Numbered from the stretch's first letter, positions 18,101 to 25,383 are shown. The stretch is DNA of 40,743 nt from Segetibacter sp. (GCA_025963675.1 JAOQAJ010000282.1:1-40743); one strand, 5' to 3'. Notes: generated by a model from the letters alone, not told the origin. Made by a program: numbers and translations.

Positions 18101-18511
18101 TGAAGCCTGCATTCTTGGCGAAGTACCACCAAGGGTAACAGGTGAGAGGTCATTACCTTCCAGTTTTATAGGACGGCCATCTCTTACTTTAGCGAGTGCA
18201 GGAATAACTTCCCCATCCTGTACAAAAGTTGTTGCATAAAAGTTAGCCACACCTGGCACCACATCTTCAGGCTTATTTACAAAAGGTATTGCCTTTTTTA
18301 CTGGCATTTCGCATCCGGCTGCAACAGCAGCAGCGGCTGTACTAAATCCTAAAAATTTTAAAAAGTCTCTTCTCGGCGTCTTTGCATCCAGCAACCCTTT
18401 ATCATCTTCGACCAAGGGTAAATCTTCCTGGAACTCGTCTTCAGCAGTGGATTGATAAGCGGTAGATTTGTTCAGCTCTCCGAAACTTTGCCAATACCTT
18501 TTTTGCTCCAT
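15194..18511 (-). CDS. actB: ACIII iron-sulfur subunit ActB (molybdopterin-oxidoreductase-like plus ferredoxin)
   Basis: A 1105-residue fusion. A twin-arginine signal is visible (TPRRDFLKFLG, R47-R48), ending in AAVAAGC (C67), which could also be lipidated. The large N-terminal part is the molybdopterin-oxidoreductase-like B1 region, which in ACIII lacks the Mo cofactor. From about residue 825 is the ferredoxin-like B2 region: C832, C835, C838, C842; then C887, C890, C895, C899; then C919, C925, C929; then CTFCVQRC with TACQQACP. This matches the four Fe-S clusters expected to relay electrons from ActC to the ActA haems. An Ala/Gly-rich stretch (about 567-590) lies within B1. The gene abuts dispersed element copy C at its stop codon. 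Confidence 0.96.
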   Translation of the reverse strand: MEQKRYWQSFGELNKSTAYQSTAEDEFQEDLPLVEDDKGLLDAKTPRRDFLKFLGFSTAAAAVAAGCEMPVKKAIPFVNKPEDVVPGVANFYATTFVQDGEVIPALAKVRDGRPIKLEGNDLSPVTLGGTSPRMQASVLDLYDTSRLPFPVSNGKEVSTFDAFDKMVAADLAALGGRPVVLLTTSITSPTSRLVIDQFLGRFPGSRHVTYDAVSYSGMLLANEATYGKRAIPSYNLAAAKVIVSINADFLSSWINPVEFNRQYSIGRKVNKKKPDMSRHIQFESLMSMTGANADERYHHRPSESGAVAVALYAALGGAATAPALEPRLQQAVQKTAATLMKSRGAAVVLAGSNDRNIQIVVNGINELIGANGTTIDWSSTYNLRQGIDADMNALVNDMNAGAIGALLIHEANPAYSYYESNRFVDGLKKVKFAVSFNSKLDETSVLCKYVVPNHHYLESWGDAEVKTGFVSLIQPTISPLFKTRHWQDSLLKWSGATGDYLAFYRQYWIGRLGTEANWDKALQDGVINGGTSVNTVLTTLTSNAPDTARSVAARPAPLATSAGRSAGFNGGAVAGAITAATAVKKGGNAELVLYQKVTLGSGQQANNPWLHEAPDPITKATWDNYAVISPAMAKSLFNIDLEDHGQTDDYEVHPEKQVMKISVNGKNLELPIIIVPGTNPNTVGIALGYGRGADAATTDDDANNRKDAIEKARINIGKAGGAVGKNAFPLVAFNGVTKDYFISAADVSKAGYEYKVAQSQTHQSYEGRTEVVLETTLATLRKEPEMFSERREELHKDFAPKEGQNFERDATLYPLFPKPGIKWGMSIDMNSCTGCQACVVACHVENNVPIVGKEEVARYHDMFWLRIDRYFSGSLENPSVVFQPMLCQHCDNAPCENVCPVAATMHSSEGINMMAYNRCIGTRYCANNCPYKVRRFNWSDYMGADSFPDNQTGIISDATMMMNDDLTRMVLNPDVVVRSRGVMEKCTFCVQRCQDGKLKAKKESRPLKSGENGEFDMKTACQQACPTDAIVFGNVNDKQSAVYQHRADNHDRLFYSLEMLHSLPNVSYLAKVRNTDQIVHLGEEETQETVGGKEGKTEEKVEGVH

Positions 18512-18609
18512 AATATTTAGTTTAGCCCCAAACCCCTAAAGGCTTGAAAACTTACATTTACTTATTTTAAATTCTTCAATAATTATTTCCATACTCGGTC
18601 AGCCGGGGC

Positions 18610-19875
18610 TTAGTAGTGACATTTCTGACACTCCGTTCCACCAATCTTTTCAACCGTGATTCCTTTCGTACTATCGATCTTACCATTTTTTAGATCATCA
18701 TGGAATTTTTGATAGATACTGTAGAACCCATTGTCTTTAAACTGCACCTTAGTGGTTCGGTGACAGTTCACACACCATCCCATACTCAACTCCGCATATT
18801 GGTAGGCGACGTCCATTTTTTGAACTTCACCATGGCAGGTTTGGCATTGCACCTTGCCCGCTGTTACGTGCTGAGAGTGGTTGAAATAAACGTGATCAGG
18901 AAGGGCATGTACTTTGTTCCAATCAATTGGTTTGGCTTTATTTGGATCCCAGACTTTTGAAACGGCAGGATCAAATCCTGCAAACTTGTATAATTTTTTT
19001 ATTTCTGCAGTACCGTCTACTTCAGATCCGTCTTCTTTATAAATTTTATCCTTGCCGGTGTATTCATTAATGGCCATGTGACAGTTCATACAAATATTGA
19101 CTGATGGTATATTTGCATGCTTACCTTCCTGTGCACCACCATGGCAGTATAAACAACTGATTTGGTTAGTGCCGGCATGTACTTTATGAGAATAATATAT
19201 AGGTTGTTCCGGCTGGTAATTTTTGTTGCGACCAAGACTGACTGCGCCTTTTACTGTGAGGTAACCTCCAATGCAAAATAACAGGATTGCAACAAGCGCT
19301 ATATACGCTTTATTTCTCCAGAAAGGAACAGGTTCCAAAGAAGGAGCACCTTCTTTTACATCAGCTAGTTTCTTAAGATTACTATTTACCTGTAGCAGGA
19401 TTAAAACAACAACCGCAAGAACTAATGTGAGAATTCCGTAAAGTAGAGAATTGTCGTCTCCTGAAGTTGCAGCAGCTCCTCCGGTTGTTCCATTGGGATT
19501 AGGTGCTTTAGGATCAGGAACAGACTTTATATAAGCAAGTATTGCATCGATTTGAGGATCGGTAAGATTTGGAAACAAGTTCATCGCAGTTTTGTTGTAT
19601 CTCAAATACAACTCATTGGCATACTTGTCACCTGTTTTAAGAAAAGCCTGGTTGTTACGTATCCACGCATACAGTCTTTTTTTGTCTCCCCAACGTTCTT
19701 CAACGCCTGCTAATGCCGGGCCTGTGAGTTCTTTATGAGCTGCATGGCATGATGCACAATTTGCAGAGAATAATGCCTGTCCATTTTCCTGGGCGAAAAT
19801 TTTATTACTAAATAAACAAGAAATGAATAATACTAAACTTACTAATGTTTTTGCTGTTCGTCTATGCTGAATCAT
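18610..19875 (-). CDS. actA: ACIII multihaem cytochrome c ActA with an added N-terminal cytochrome domain
   Basis: A 421-residue exported protein with six CxxCH motifs: CASCH in an N-terminal class I cytochrome domain, then CLYCH, CMNCH, CQTCH, CVNCH and CQKCH in the C-terminal multihaem domain. Two hydrophobic segments lie between the two parts, so the protein is membrane-anchored. ACIII ActA is usually described as pentahaem; the sixth motif comes from the fused N-terminal domain. I chose the ATG at 19875 because it begins a standard signal peptide (MIQHRRTAKTLVSLVLFISC) and lies downstream of the promoter at 19925-19957. An upstream in-frame GTG at 19947 lies within that promoter. It is the first gene of the act-cta cluster. 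Confidence 0.93.
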   Translation of the reverse strand: MIQHRRTAKTLVSLVLFISCLFSNKIFAQENGQALFSANCASCHAAHKELTGPALAGVEERWGDKKRLYAWIRNNQAFLKTGDKYANELYLRYNKTAMNLFPNLTDPQIDAILAYIKSVPDPKAPNPNGTTGGAAATSGDDNSLLYGILTLVLAVVVLILLQVNSNLKKLADVKEGAPSLEPVPFWRNKAYIALVAILLFCIGGYLTVKGAVSLGRNKNYQPEQPIYYSHKVHAGTNQISCLYCHGGAQEGKHANIPSVNICMNCHMAINEYTGKDKIYKEDGSEVDGTAEIKKLYKFAGFDPAVSKVWDPNKAKPIDWNKVHALPDHVYFNHSQHVTAGKVQCQTCHGEVQKMDVAYQYAELSMGWCVNCHRTTKVQFKDNGFYSIYQKFHDDLKNGKIDSTKGITVEKIGGTECQKCHY

Positions 19876-19924
19876 ATACACAAAAAGTTGTGCTTTGATG
19901 TGGAAAAATTTCCGGGAATGGGTG

Positions 19925-19957
19925 CAAAAATAGGTCACGATCTTCACATATTATCAA
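19925..19957 (-). promoter_or_regulatory. Bacteroidota-type promoter of the act-cta cluster
   Basis: On the minus strand a -33 TTG (19957-19955) and a -7 box TATTTTTG (19932-19925, fits TAnnTTTG) are separated by 22 nt. This would start transcription near 19918, about 40 nt before the actA ATG. The consensus is established for Bacteroidota; that it is used here is inferred. Confidence 0.55.
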
Positions 19958-20115
19958 CATAGTAAAAAAAATTTTTTCTAGTGTTGATGCGGGTTTCAAA
20001 GGATTTTTCAAAAAAATAAATTATGATTGTCATTAAAGTGTAAGCAAAAATAAGTGTAGTTATAACTTTATTTAAACGCTTTTTCTTGCTGACAAATTTC
20101 ACTGATATTTACACG

Positions 20116-20730
20116 ATGAGTTCAAACTTTTCTTGCTCAATAAATAATTATTCCGTGGTTCAATTAGCCATATTTGCATCCGGTGCTGGTAGCAATGCTG
20201 AAAAGATCATTAAACATTTTGAAGGCAATAAACAGGTGACTGTAAAGCTAATCGTATGTAATAAACCGGGTGCTGGTGTTATACAAATTGCAGACGCTTA
20301 TGATATCCCTGTTTTGTTGATTGAGAAAGAACGTTTTTTTAGAGGAGACAATTATATGGAAGAACTTCACCATTTATCAATTGACTTCATCGTGCTTGCA
20401 GGTTTTCTTTGGAAAATACCGGAAGCGCTTATACAGAATTTCAGAAATAGGATCATTAATATCCACCCGGCCTTATTACCGAAATATGGAGGTAAAGGAA
20501 TGTATGGATCTCATGTTCACCAAGCAGTTATAGATGCAGGTGAAACTGAAAGCGGCATCACTATTCATTATGTTGATGAACATTATGATAACGGCGACGT
20601 CATCTTTCAGGCGAGATGTAACATTGAGCCTAATGATACCGCGGAAATGTTAGCAGAAAAAATACATCGACTTGAACATGAGAACTTCGCAAGGGTAATA
20701 GAGGAATGTGTAAGTAAGTTATCGATATAA
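20116..20730 (+). CDS. purN: Phosphoribosylglycinamide formyltransferase
   Basis: A 204-residue GART-family enzyme that adds a formyl group from 10-formyl-tetrahydrofolate to GAR in purine synthesis. Visible features are the N-terminal FASGAGSNAEKI loop, the catalytic core INIHPALLPKYGGKGMYG (with the conserved Asn and His) and the late Asp in YVDEHYDNGDVIF. I chose the ATG at 20116 over an upstream in-frame TTG. It is divergent from actA and convergent with the GNAT gene (40-bp gap, no clear terminator). The extra roughly 14 residues before VVQLAIFASG suggest the true start could be slightly later, but no later ATG precedes the conserved region. Confidence 0.95.
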   Translation: MSSNFSCSINNYSVVQLAIFASGAGSNAEKIIKHFEGNKQVTVKLIVCNKPGAGVIQIADAYDIPVLLIEKERFFRGDNYMEELHHLSIDFIVLAGFLWKIPEALIQNFRNRIINIHPALLPKYGGKGMYGSHVHQAVIDAGETESGITIHYVDEHYDNGDVIFQARCNIEPNDTAEMLAEKIHRLEHENFARVIEECVSKLSI

Positions 20731-20769
20731 GAACGCGCAAAAGGTAAGTGCTGTTTGAAGAAATAATAA

Positions 20770-21240
20770 TTATAGACTCTTCTCCATATACACAACATCC
20801 GCCAATGGATTCTCATAATACGGTGAAGTATTTACAAAACCATATTTGATATACAATCTTCTTGCTGGCTGTAGTCTTTCCAATGTATCAAGTACCATTT
20901 TTTGGTAGCCTTTTTTTGTAGCTTCTTTCAGTAACTCATTAATGAGTTCATCACCAATTCCCTTATTTCGATATTCGTTGCGAACAAATAATCTTTTCAT
21001 CTCGCAAACGCCCTTCTGCTTCAAGGGTTGTAAGGCGATACAACCCGCGGCTTCATTATTCCAAAAGGCTAATAACAAACATCCTTTGGGTTCACCGTAT
21101 TTCTTCAGGGGATTTTCTAACTCTTCGTCAAAGCTTTGAAAACACAAATTTTCATTTAGACTATTTGAGTATTCTTTGAATAATTGCCTTACAATTTCCA
21201 TCTCGTCAGAATCCTTGTCTATCCTAAATATCGTAAGCAT
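20770..21240 (-). CDS. GNAT-family N-acetyltransferase
   Basis: A 156-residue single-domain acetyltransferase. The acetyl-CoA-binding motif is visible as RNEYRNKGIGDELINELLKEA (RxxGxG type). It is preceded by the beta-strand CIALQPL and followed by LDTLERLQPARRLYIKYGF, typical of small cytoplasmic GNAT enzymes. The substrate cannot be predicted. It is transcribed towards purN and away from the transferase at 21317-21937, with 76 bp between them, so it may be in one unit with that gene. Confidence 0.88.
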   Translation of the reverse strand: MLTIFRIDKDSDEMEIVRQLFKEYSNSLNENLCFQSFDEELENPLKKYGEPKGCLLLAFWNNEAAGCIALQPLKQKGVCEMKRLFVRNEYRNKGIGDELINELLKEATKKGYQKMVLDTLERLQPARRLYIKYGFVNTSPYYENPLADVVYMEKSL

Positions 21241-21316
21241 CGCCTTGTTTAGTGAGTAGAGTTTCTATGAAAGGCAAATATAGAAAGCTTATGTGATTCT
21301 GAGATTCTAAAAGCTA

Positions 21317-21937
21317 CTACTCCTGCGAATCGTCTTCTTCGAGGTGCGTTAGTATATTGGTTTCCAGAAGATCTTCCATTGTATCGAGATCATTTAAAAC
21401 AGTAAGTTCAGAATAGGAAACCCGGGCTTTTTTTATCGATTCTATTGTATCATCAAATACACTTGATGTTCCCCAATCCTTTTTTGAAAAAACCTCAGGA
21501 ATCAATCGTTTCATTCCAAGCAAATAATATCCTCCGTCTGATGCAGGGCCTATTGCTACATCATATTTATTCAGTTTTTCAAAAGCTTCATTCAACATCT
21601 CCGTTTGTAGTTCGTAGCAATCGCTTCCGATGATACACACTTTTCTACAGCCTAAATCAAATACCTTTTTAAAAGCATTCATCATTCGCTCTCCAAGATC
21701 TTCACCTTCCTGTACAAACTTTGTAAAAAGGTCATCATCAAAAACATCATTTACATGTACATAGGATGAATAAAAAACAAAGTGACTGCAATTGCAGGAT
21801 ATGGCCACGTCTCTTGTATACTGTAAAAGGAACTTATATACTTCGAGGGTTTTATCATCGCCCAAATCTTTTGCAAGGCGGGTTTTTACTTTGCCTTTCT
21901 CTGTGTTACGAACAAAAATGATTAATGCGTTTTCCAT
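21317..21937 (-). CDS. TIGR04282-like glycosyltransferase / nucleotidyltransferase-fold protein
   Basis: A 206-residue protein starting at the ATG at 21937; an in-frame TTG at 21985 is less likely. The N-terminal motif IIFVRNTEKGKVKTRLAKDLG, the central IIGSDCYEL and GPASDGGYYLLGM place it in the GT-A-like family known as TIGR04282 (transferase 1 associated with radical-SAM/seleno domain systems). Family members occur in arsenosugar biosynthesis loci, where a sugar or phosphate transfer role has been proposed; this assignment is from memory of the family. The next two genes (AhpD-like, pnp) fit the same context. The C-terminal tail is acidic (EEDDSQE). Confidence 0.8.
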   Translation of the reverse strand: MENALIIFVRNTEKGKVKTRLAKDLGDDKTLEVYKFLLQYTRDVAISCNCSHFVFYSSYVHVNDVFDDDLFTKFVQEGEDLGERMMNAFKKVFDLGCRKVCIIGSDCYELQTEMLNEAFEKLNKYDVAIGPASDGGYYLLGMKRLIPEVFSKKDWGTSSVFDDTIESIKKARVSYSELTVLNDLDTMEDLLETNILTHLEEDDSQE

Positions 21938-21950
21938 TTGAGTTTTTTTT

Positions 21951-21990
21951 GAACCACTAAGACACAAAGGAGCTAAGCTGCACAAAGGAT
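21951..21990. repeat. Low-complexity AAGACACAAAGG-type intergenic sequence
   Basis: Contains ACTAAGACACAAAGG, then GCACAAAGG after a 10-base spacer (CACAAAGG occurs twice, 18 nt apart). It resembles short purine-rich repeats often seen between genes in Bacteroidota. It lies just upstream of the transferase start. Confidence 0.35.
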
Positions 21991-22056
21991 TGATGCATTT
22001 TATGTCGGGTCGATTTGTTTAATTAGATTCGCTAATCGATGAATAGAAATCAGAAC

Positions 22057-22084
22057 AGTACAAGAGTGCGACGCAACGGAAGAA
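22057..22084 (-). repeat. Dispersed intergenic element, copy D
   Basis: On the minus strand it reads TTCTTCCGTTGCGTCGCACT then CTTGTACT. It matches copy C over CCGTTGCGTCGCACNCTTGTACT. It lies about 53 nt beyond the stop of the AhpD-like gene. Confidence 0.85.
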
Positions 22085-22136
22085 TCAACAAAGAACAAAT
22101 GTTGGCTACCAACTCTTCCTTGCCTTTCTCTTAAAA

Positions 22137-22472
22137 TTACATCGCGATTTCTTTTACCTTATTCATCATTTGTACTCCATGCACCAGCGAAGCACCACCA
22201 CGAATGGCAGCGGCAACATGTACGGCTTCCATCATTTGCTCTTCGCTATAACCCTTTTCGTAAGCATCGCTGCTATAAGCATCGATACAATAAGGACATT
22301 GAACTGCATGTGCAACCGCCAGTGCAATTAACGATTTTTCCTTTGCCGTTAAGGCACTGTCTTTAAACACTTCACCATACCAACCAAAAAACTTATCACC
22401 CATAGCTTTTTGATATTCGCTTATGTTTCCGAACTTAGAAAGGTCTGCTGAATCATAATAGGAGTTCGCCAT
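22137..22472 (-). CDS. AhpD-like / carboxymuconolactone decarboxylase family protein
   Basis: A 111-residue protein from the ATG at 22472; an in-frame TTG 17 codons upstream is unlikely. It has the AhpD-type redox site C59-P-Y-C62 in AHAVQCPYCIDAYS, with histidines H55, H85 and H98 around it, and an all-helical pattern. It closely resembles the protein group annotated as arsenosugar biosynthesis-associated peroxidase-like. A general alkylhydroperoxidase or CxxC oxidoreductase role is the alternative. It is divergent from pnp (109 bp) and upstream of the TIGR04282-like transferase on the same strand. Confidence 0.82.
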   Translation of the reverse strand: MANSYYDSADLSKFGNISEYQKAMGDKFFGWYGEVFKDSALTAKEKSLIALAVAHAVQCPYCIDAYSSDAYEKGYSEEQMMEAVHVAAAIRGGASLVHGVQMMNKVKEIAM

Positions 22473-22580
22473 AATTTTTTTATTTAAAATGAAACTATTG
22501 TCTTTTTTTGAATGTTTATGCAATGACTATAAACACACCCGGAAATATTTTGTTTAGATTTCCATTTCAAAAACAATTTC

Positions 22581-23405
22581 ATGTCTGAATACCTTAAGCA
22601 AATAAAAGAAACAGCATCCTTTTTAATCGAAAATGGCTTTAAAGAACCGGTAGTTGGAATTGTTTTGGGCACAGGATTATCGGAGCTGATAAAGCTTATT
22701 GAAACTGAGAAGACTATTGCTTATGAAAACATTCCAAACTTTCCTTTATCAACAGTTGAGTTTCACAAAGGCAACCTGGTATATGGCAGAATTAGCGGCG
22801 TAGTGGTTGTTGCAATGCAGGGAAGGTTTCATTACTACGAGGGCTATACCATGCAACAGATCACATTTCCGGTTAGGGTAATGAAGGAAATTGGTGTAAA
22901 ATATTTGCTTTTAAGTAATGCTGCGGGCGGCATCAATCCGGCTTATAAAAAGGGAGACCTTATACTCCTTGATGACCATATAAACCTGCAACCCGAAAAC
23001 CCGTTAAGGGGATTAAACCTGCCAGAGTTCGGCAATCGTTTTCCTGATATGAGTCAGCCTTACAACAAACAGCTAAACCAATTGCTTTTGAATAAAGCAA
23101 GCGAACAGTTGACTAATTTGAAAAAAGGAATTTACGCCGCAGTTGTCGGACCTAACCTTGAGACCCGTGCAGAATATCGGTACCTAAGAAATATAGGCGC
23201 TGACCTTGTTGGTATGAGCACGGTGCCCGAGGTGATTGTTGCAAACCAGGTGGGTCTTCCGTGTGCCTGTGTGTCTGTTATTACTGACGAATGCGATCCT
23301 GACAACCTACAACCGGTTGATATAAGTGAGATAATCGCAGTTGCAGGAAAAGCTGATAAAAGGCTGAGTCAACTTTTTGCAGCAGTTATTTCAGCATTAG
23401 GTTAA
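22581..23405 (+). CDS. Purine nucleoside phosphorylase (trimeric PNP/MTAP family)
   Basis: A 274-residue enzyme that splits purine nucleosides with phosphate. Visible features: GTGLS (30-34, phosphate loop), GRFHYYEG (81-88), NAAGGINP (113-120), GPNLETRAE with E194 matching the base-binding glutamate, and GMSTVPEVIVA (211-221). The position of the Asn that sets 6-oxopurine specificity in mammalian-type PNP is an Asp here (D236 in ITDECDPD), as in MTAP-like enzymes, so adenine nucleosides may be accepted. It is divergent from the AhpD-like gene and ends just before the GC-rich inverted repeat. Confidence 0.93.
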   Translation: MSEYLKQIKETASFLIENGFKEPVVGIVLGTGLSELIKLIETEKTIAYENIPNFPLSTVEFHKGNLVYGRISGVVVVAMQGRFHYYEGYTMQQITFPVRVMKEIGVKYLLLSNAAGGINPAYKKGDLILLDDHINLQPENPLRGLNLPEFGNRFPDMSQPYNKQLNQLLLNKASEQLTNLKKGIYAAVVGPNLETRAEYRYLRNIGADLVGMSTVPEVIVANQVGLPCACVSVITDECDPDNLQPVDISEIIAVAGKADKRLSQLFAAVISALG

Positions 23406-23412
23406 AAGAAAC

Positions 23413-23523
23413 CGCCTCATCCCCCGGCCCCTTCTCCTCGCGGAGAAGGGGAGAAGTACAACACGATCATCAATCTGGCTGTTTCTTTCCCTCTCCGCGA
23501 GGAGAGGGGCTAGGGGTGAGGCG
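23413..23523. repeat. GC-rich inverted repeat made of two hairpins (REP/BIME-like)
   Basis: The left arm (23413-23451) begins CGCCTCATCCCCCGGCCCCT and the right arm (23489-23523) is its near inverse, ending TAGGGGTGAGGCG. Each arm contains its own perfect hairpin: CCCCTTCTCC with GGAGAAGGGG (loop TCGC), and CCCTCTCC with GGAGAGGG (loop GCGA). The 37-bp centre is AT-richer and has no frame. It fills the gap between convergent pnp and recA. The GC content is far above its surroundings. Confidence 0.9.
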
Positions 23524-23526
23524 AAC

Positions 23527-23556
23527 AAAAAAGCCATCCCTATAAAGAGACGGCTT
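23527..23556 (-). terminator. Intrinsic terminator of recA
   Basis: On the minus strand AAGCCGTCTC pairs with GGGATGGCTT (two G-T pairs), with loop TTTATA, followed by a run of T. It lies 33 nt after the recA stop. Confidence 0.85.
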
Positions 23557-23588
23557 ATATACCTTATTAATCGGCAAAAAGTACAAGT

Positions 23589-24593
23589 TTATGCAACCAC
23601 TTGTGCTTCAGCTATTTTGCCCCTTATCTTGACTTCAAGTTCAGTAGCCAATTCAGGGTTATCTGTTATTAATTGTTTTACGGTATCACGCCCCTGGCCC
23701 AACTTGTTTCCATCGTAGCTAAACCAGCTTCCACTTTTTTGGATGATGCCGAGTTCAACTCCCATATCGATTATCTCACCCATCTTACTGATACCTTCAC
23801 CAAAAATGATGTCGAATTCAGCAGAGCGGAACGGCGGAGCTACTTTATTCTTTACAACTTTCACTTTTACATGGTTTCCTATTGCCTCGTCACCATCTTT
23901 CAATTGTGCGGTTCGTCTAATGTCTAACCGAACGGACGCATAAAACTTAAGAGCGTTACCACCAGTCGTAGTTTCGGGGTTACCAAACATCACACCAATT
24001 TTTTCGCGCAACTGGTTTATAAAGATACAAATGGTGTTTGTTTTATTAATTGTACCGGTCAATTTTCTCAAAGCCTGGCTCATTAGTCTTGCATGCAGAC
24101 CCATTTTACTGTCGCCCATTTCTCCTTCCAATTCACTTTTGGGAACCAATGCCGCCACCGAATCAATTACAACTACGTCAAGTGCACCAGACAAAATCAA
24201 CCTGTCTGCAATTTCCAAAGCCTGCTCACCATAATCTGGCTGAGAAATGAGCAGGTTGTCTACATCAACACCTAATTTTTGAGCATAAGCACTATCAAAA
24301 GCGTGTTCGGCATCTATGATCGCGCACATTCCACCTTTCTTTTGCGCTTCCGCAATTACATGTATCGCAATTGTTGTTTTACCGCTACTTTCAGGTCCGT
24401 AAATCTCTATTATTCTGCCTTTTGGTAAACCGCCTATTCCAAGTGCTACGTCCAATCCTATTGAACCTGTAGAAATGACCTCATGAGGCTCATTCGGTTT
24501 CTCGTTCATCATCATCACACTACCCTTTCCGTAATCTTTATCAATCTTGTCCATTGTCAGCTTAAGCGCCTTCAACTTATCCGAATTACTCAT
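23589..24593 (-). CDS. recA: Recombinase RecA
   Basis: A 334-residue RecA, the normal length for the family. Walker A is GPESSGKT (66-73). Other landmarks are [30 protein letters not shown] (Walker B and loop 1), [31 protein letters not shown] (loop 2 and following), and the C-terminal domain ending [10 protein letters not shown]. It forms filaments on single-stranded DNA for homologous recombination and SOS induction. It is a single-gene unit with a terminator at 23527-23556. A TAATTTTG sequence at 24617-24610 fits a -7 box, but the leader would be only about 10 nt and no TTG is correctly spaced. No LexA-like palindrome was recognised. Confidence 0.98.
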   Translation of the reverse strand: MSNSDKLKALKLTMDKIDKDYGKGSVMMMNEKPNEPHEVISTGSIGLDVALGIGGLPKGRIIEIYGPESSGKTTIAIHVIAEAQKKGGMCAIIDAEHAFDSAYAQKLGVDVDNLLISQPDYGEQALEIADRLILSGALDVVVIDSVAALVPKSELEGEMGDSKMGLHARLMSQALRKLTGTINKTNTICIFINQLREKIGVMFGNPETTTGGNALKFYASVRLDIRRTAQLKDGDEAIGNHVKVKVVKNKVAPPFRSAEFDIIFGEGISKMGEIIDMGVELGIIQKSGSWFSYDGNKLGQGRDTVKQLITDNPELATELEVKIRGKIAEAQVVA

Positions 24594-24967
24594 GCAACTA
24601 TATTTTTGTCAAAATTATTGAATAGGTAAAGGTATAATAATTAAGTTATTAACACTAACTTTTTTAGTATTAAAACCTAATTTTTTTGGTTTTATTATTG
24701 GTCTGGCCTTAATTCCTGCTTCAACATCGTTGTGTCACACCCTTAATACCGGGTTGCTTTCTTCAGCCTCAGTTTCCATTTTTATATGCCATTACTGCAC
24801 ATTTAGTTTCTTAAACTCTTTGTTTCCGATTTTTTTACATGAATTTCCTTGTCTGTAGAAAAAAGTAATCAAAGCAGAATCAGACAACTAATCAGATATA
24901 GGGATGGCAGAACTATTGCAGTTTTTTCACTATATAAGAATTATTTTAATCCCTATAAACAGACTTT
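24594..24967. other. Intergenic region between recA and a small lipoprotein gene
   Basis: These 374 bp separate divergent recA (minus) and the lipoprotein gene (plus), so promoters for both should lie here. It holds dispersed element copy E (24719-24744) and an AT-rich segment near 24650-24710. No frame, tRNA or riboswitch was recognised. Confidence 0.55.
24719..24744 (+). repeat. Dispersed intergenic element, copy E (variant)
   Basis: Reads CTTCAACATCGTTGTGTCAC then ACCCTT. Core GTTGTGTCACAC differs from copies A-D by C-to-T and G-to-A changes that keep the TGYGTCRCA symmetry. The 3' CTTGTAC part is lost after CCTT. Confidence 0.7.
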
Positions 24968-25240
24968 ATGAAAAAGCTAATGGTGCTGGCTTTGTTAATG
25001 TATGCGACCTCGTGCGTAAACCCCGAAGACAAAGCGACGGGCAACGCTGATTCAACAGCTTTCAACCAGACCGGTAATGAAAACAACCTGAACACAGCTT
25101 CAGATAAGCCCGACAACCATGCAAGTGATAATGATACATCTTCAAGCCCTGCAACTATGAAAGAAAATTCAAACTCGGCAACGGATGGTACCAACAGGGG
25201 TTATAAAGCAGGAGGAGATAGTAACAGGAAAAAACAATAA
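24968..25240 (+). CDS. Small Asn/Ser/Thr-rich lipoprotein, function unknown
   Basis: A 90-residue protein with a lipoprotein signal peptide (VLALLMYATSC, C16). The mature part is low-complexity and rich in Asn, Ser, Thr and Asp (for example DNDTSSSPATMKENSNSATD), so it is probably unstructured and displayed in the periplasm or on the surface. There is no catalytic motif. I do not recognise a family. A long imperfect hairpin follows at 25259-25303. It is flanked by recA (divergent) and a tiny membrane-peptide gene (convergent). Confidence 0.65.
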   Translation: MKKLMVLALLMYATSCVNPEDKATGNADSTAFNQTGNENNLNTASDKPDNHASDNDTSSSPATMKENSNSATDGTNRGYKAGGDSNRKKQ

Positions 25241-25258
25241 TTATATTGAAATAACGCC

Positions 25259-25303
25259 AAACAAGCCGACGAATAAACTTAAGATTTATTCGGCCGCTTG
25301 TTT
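25259..25303 (+). terminator. Long imperfect hairpin after the small lipoprotein gene
   Basis: AAACAAGC-CGA-CGAATAAA pairs with TTTATTCG-GCC-GCTTGTTT, with two mismatches in a 19-position stem and a 7-base loop. It lies 18 nt after the stop. There is no long T-run, so it may be a terminator for both convergent genes or an mRNA-stabilising structure. Confidence 0.5.
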
Positions 25304-25383
25304 ACAAATAACCTTTATTATATTATTAGTGCAGCGGTTTCATTACTTGCAATAATATTAAGAAAGAAGCAATATAGGTAGCT

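Noticed and set aside
22563-22581. Arsenic-resistance operator or riboswitch between the AhpD-like gene and pnp
   Set aside because: The 109-bp divergent gap shows no palindrome or structured element that I could recognise.
23578-23604. AGTACAAG...GCAAC near the recA stop, similar to the dispersed element
   Set aside because: The core TGCGTCGCA is absent and much of the match lies within the recA coding end; likely chance similarity.
24610-24617. TAATTTTG upstream of recA as a -7 promoter box
   Set aside because: The leader would be about 10 nt and no TTG is at the right distance; not strong enough to list as a promoter.
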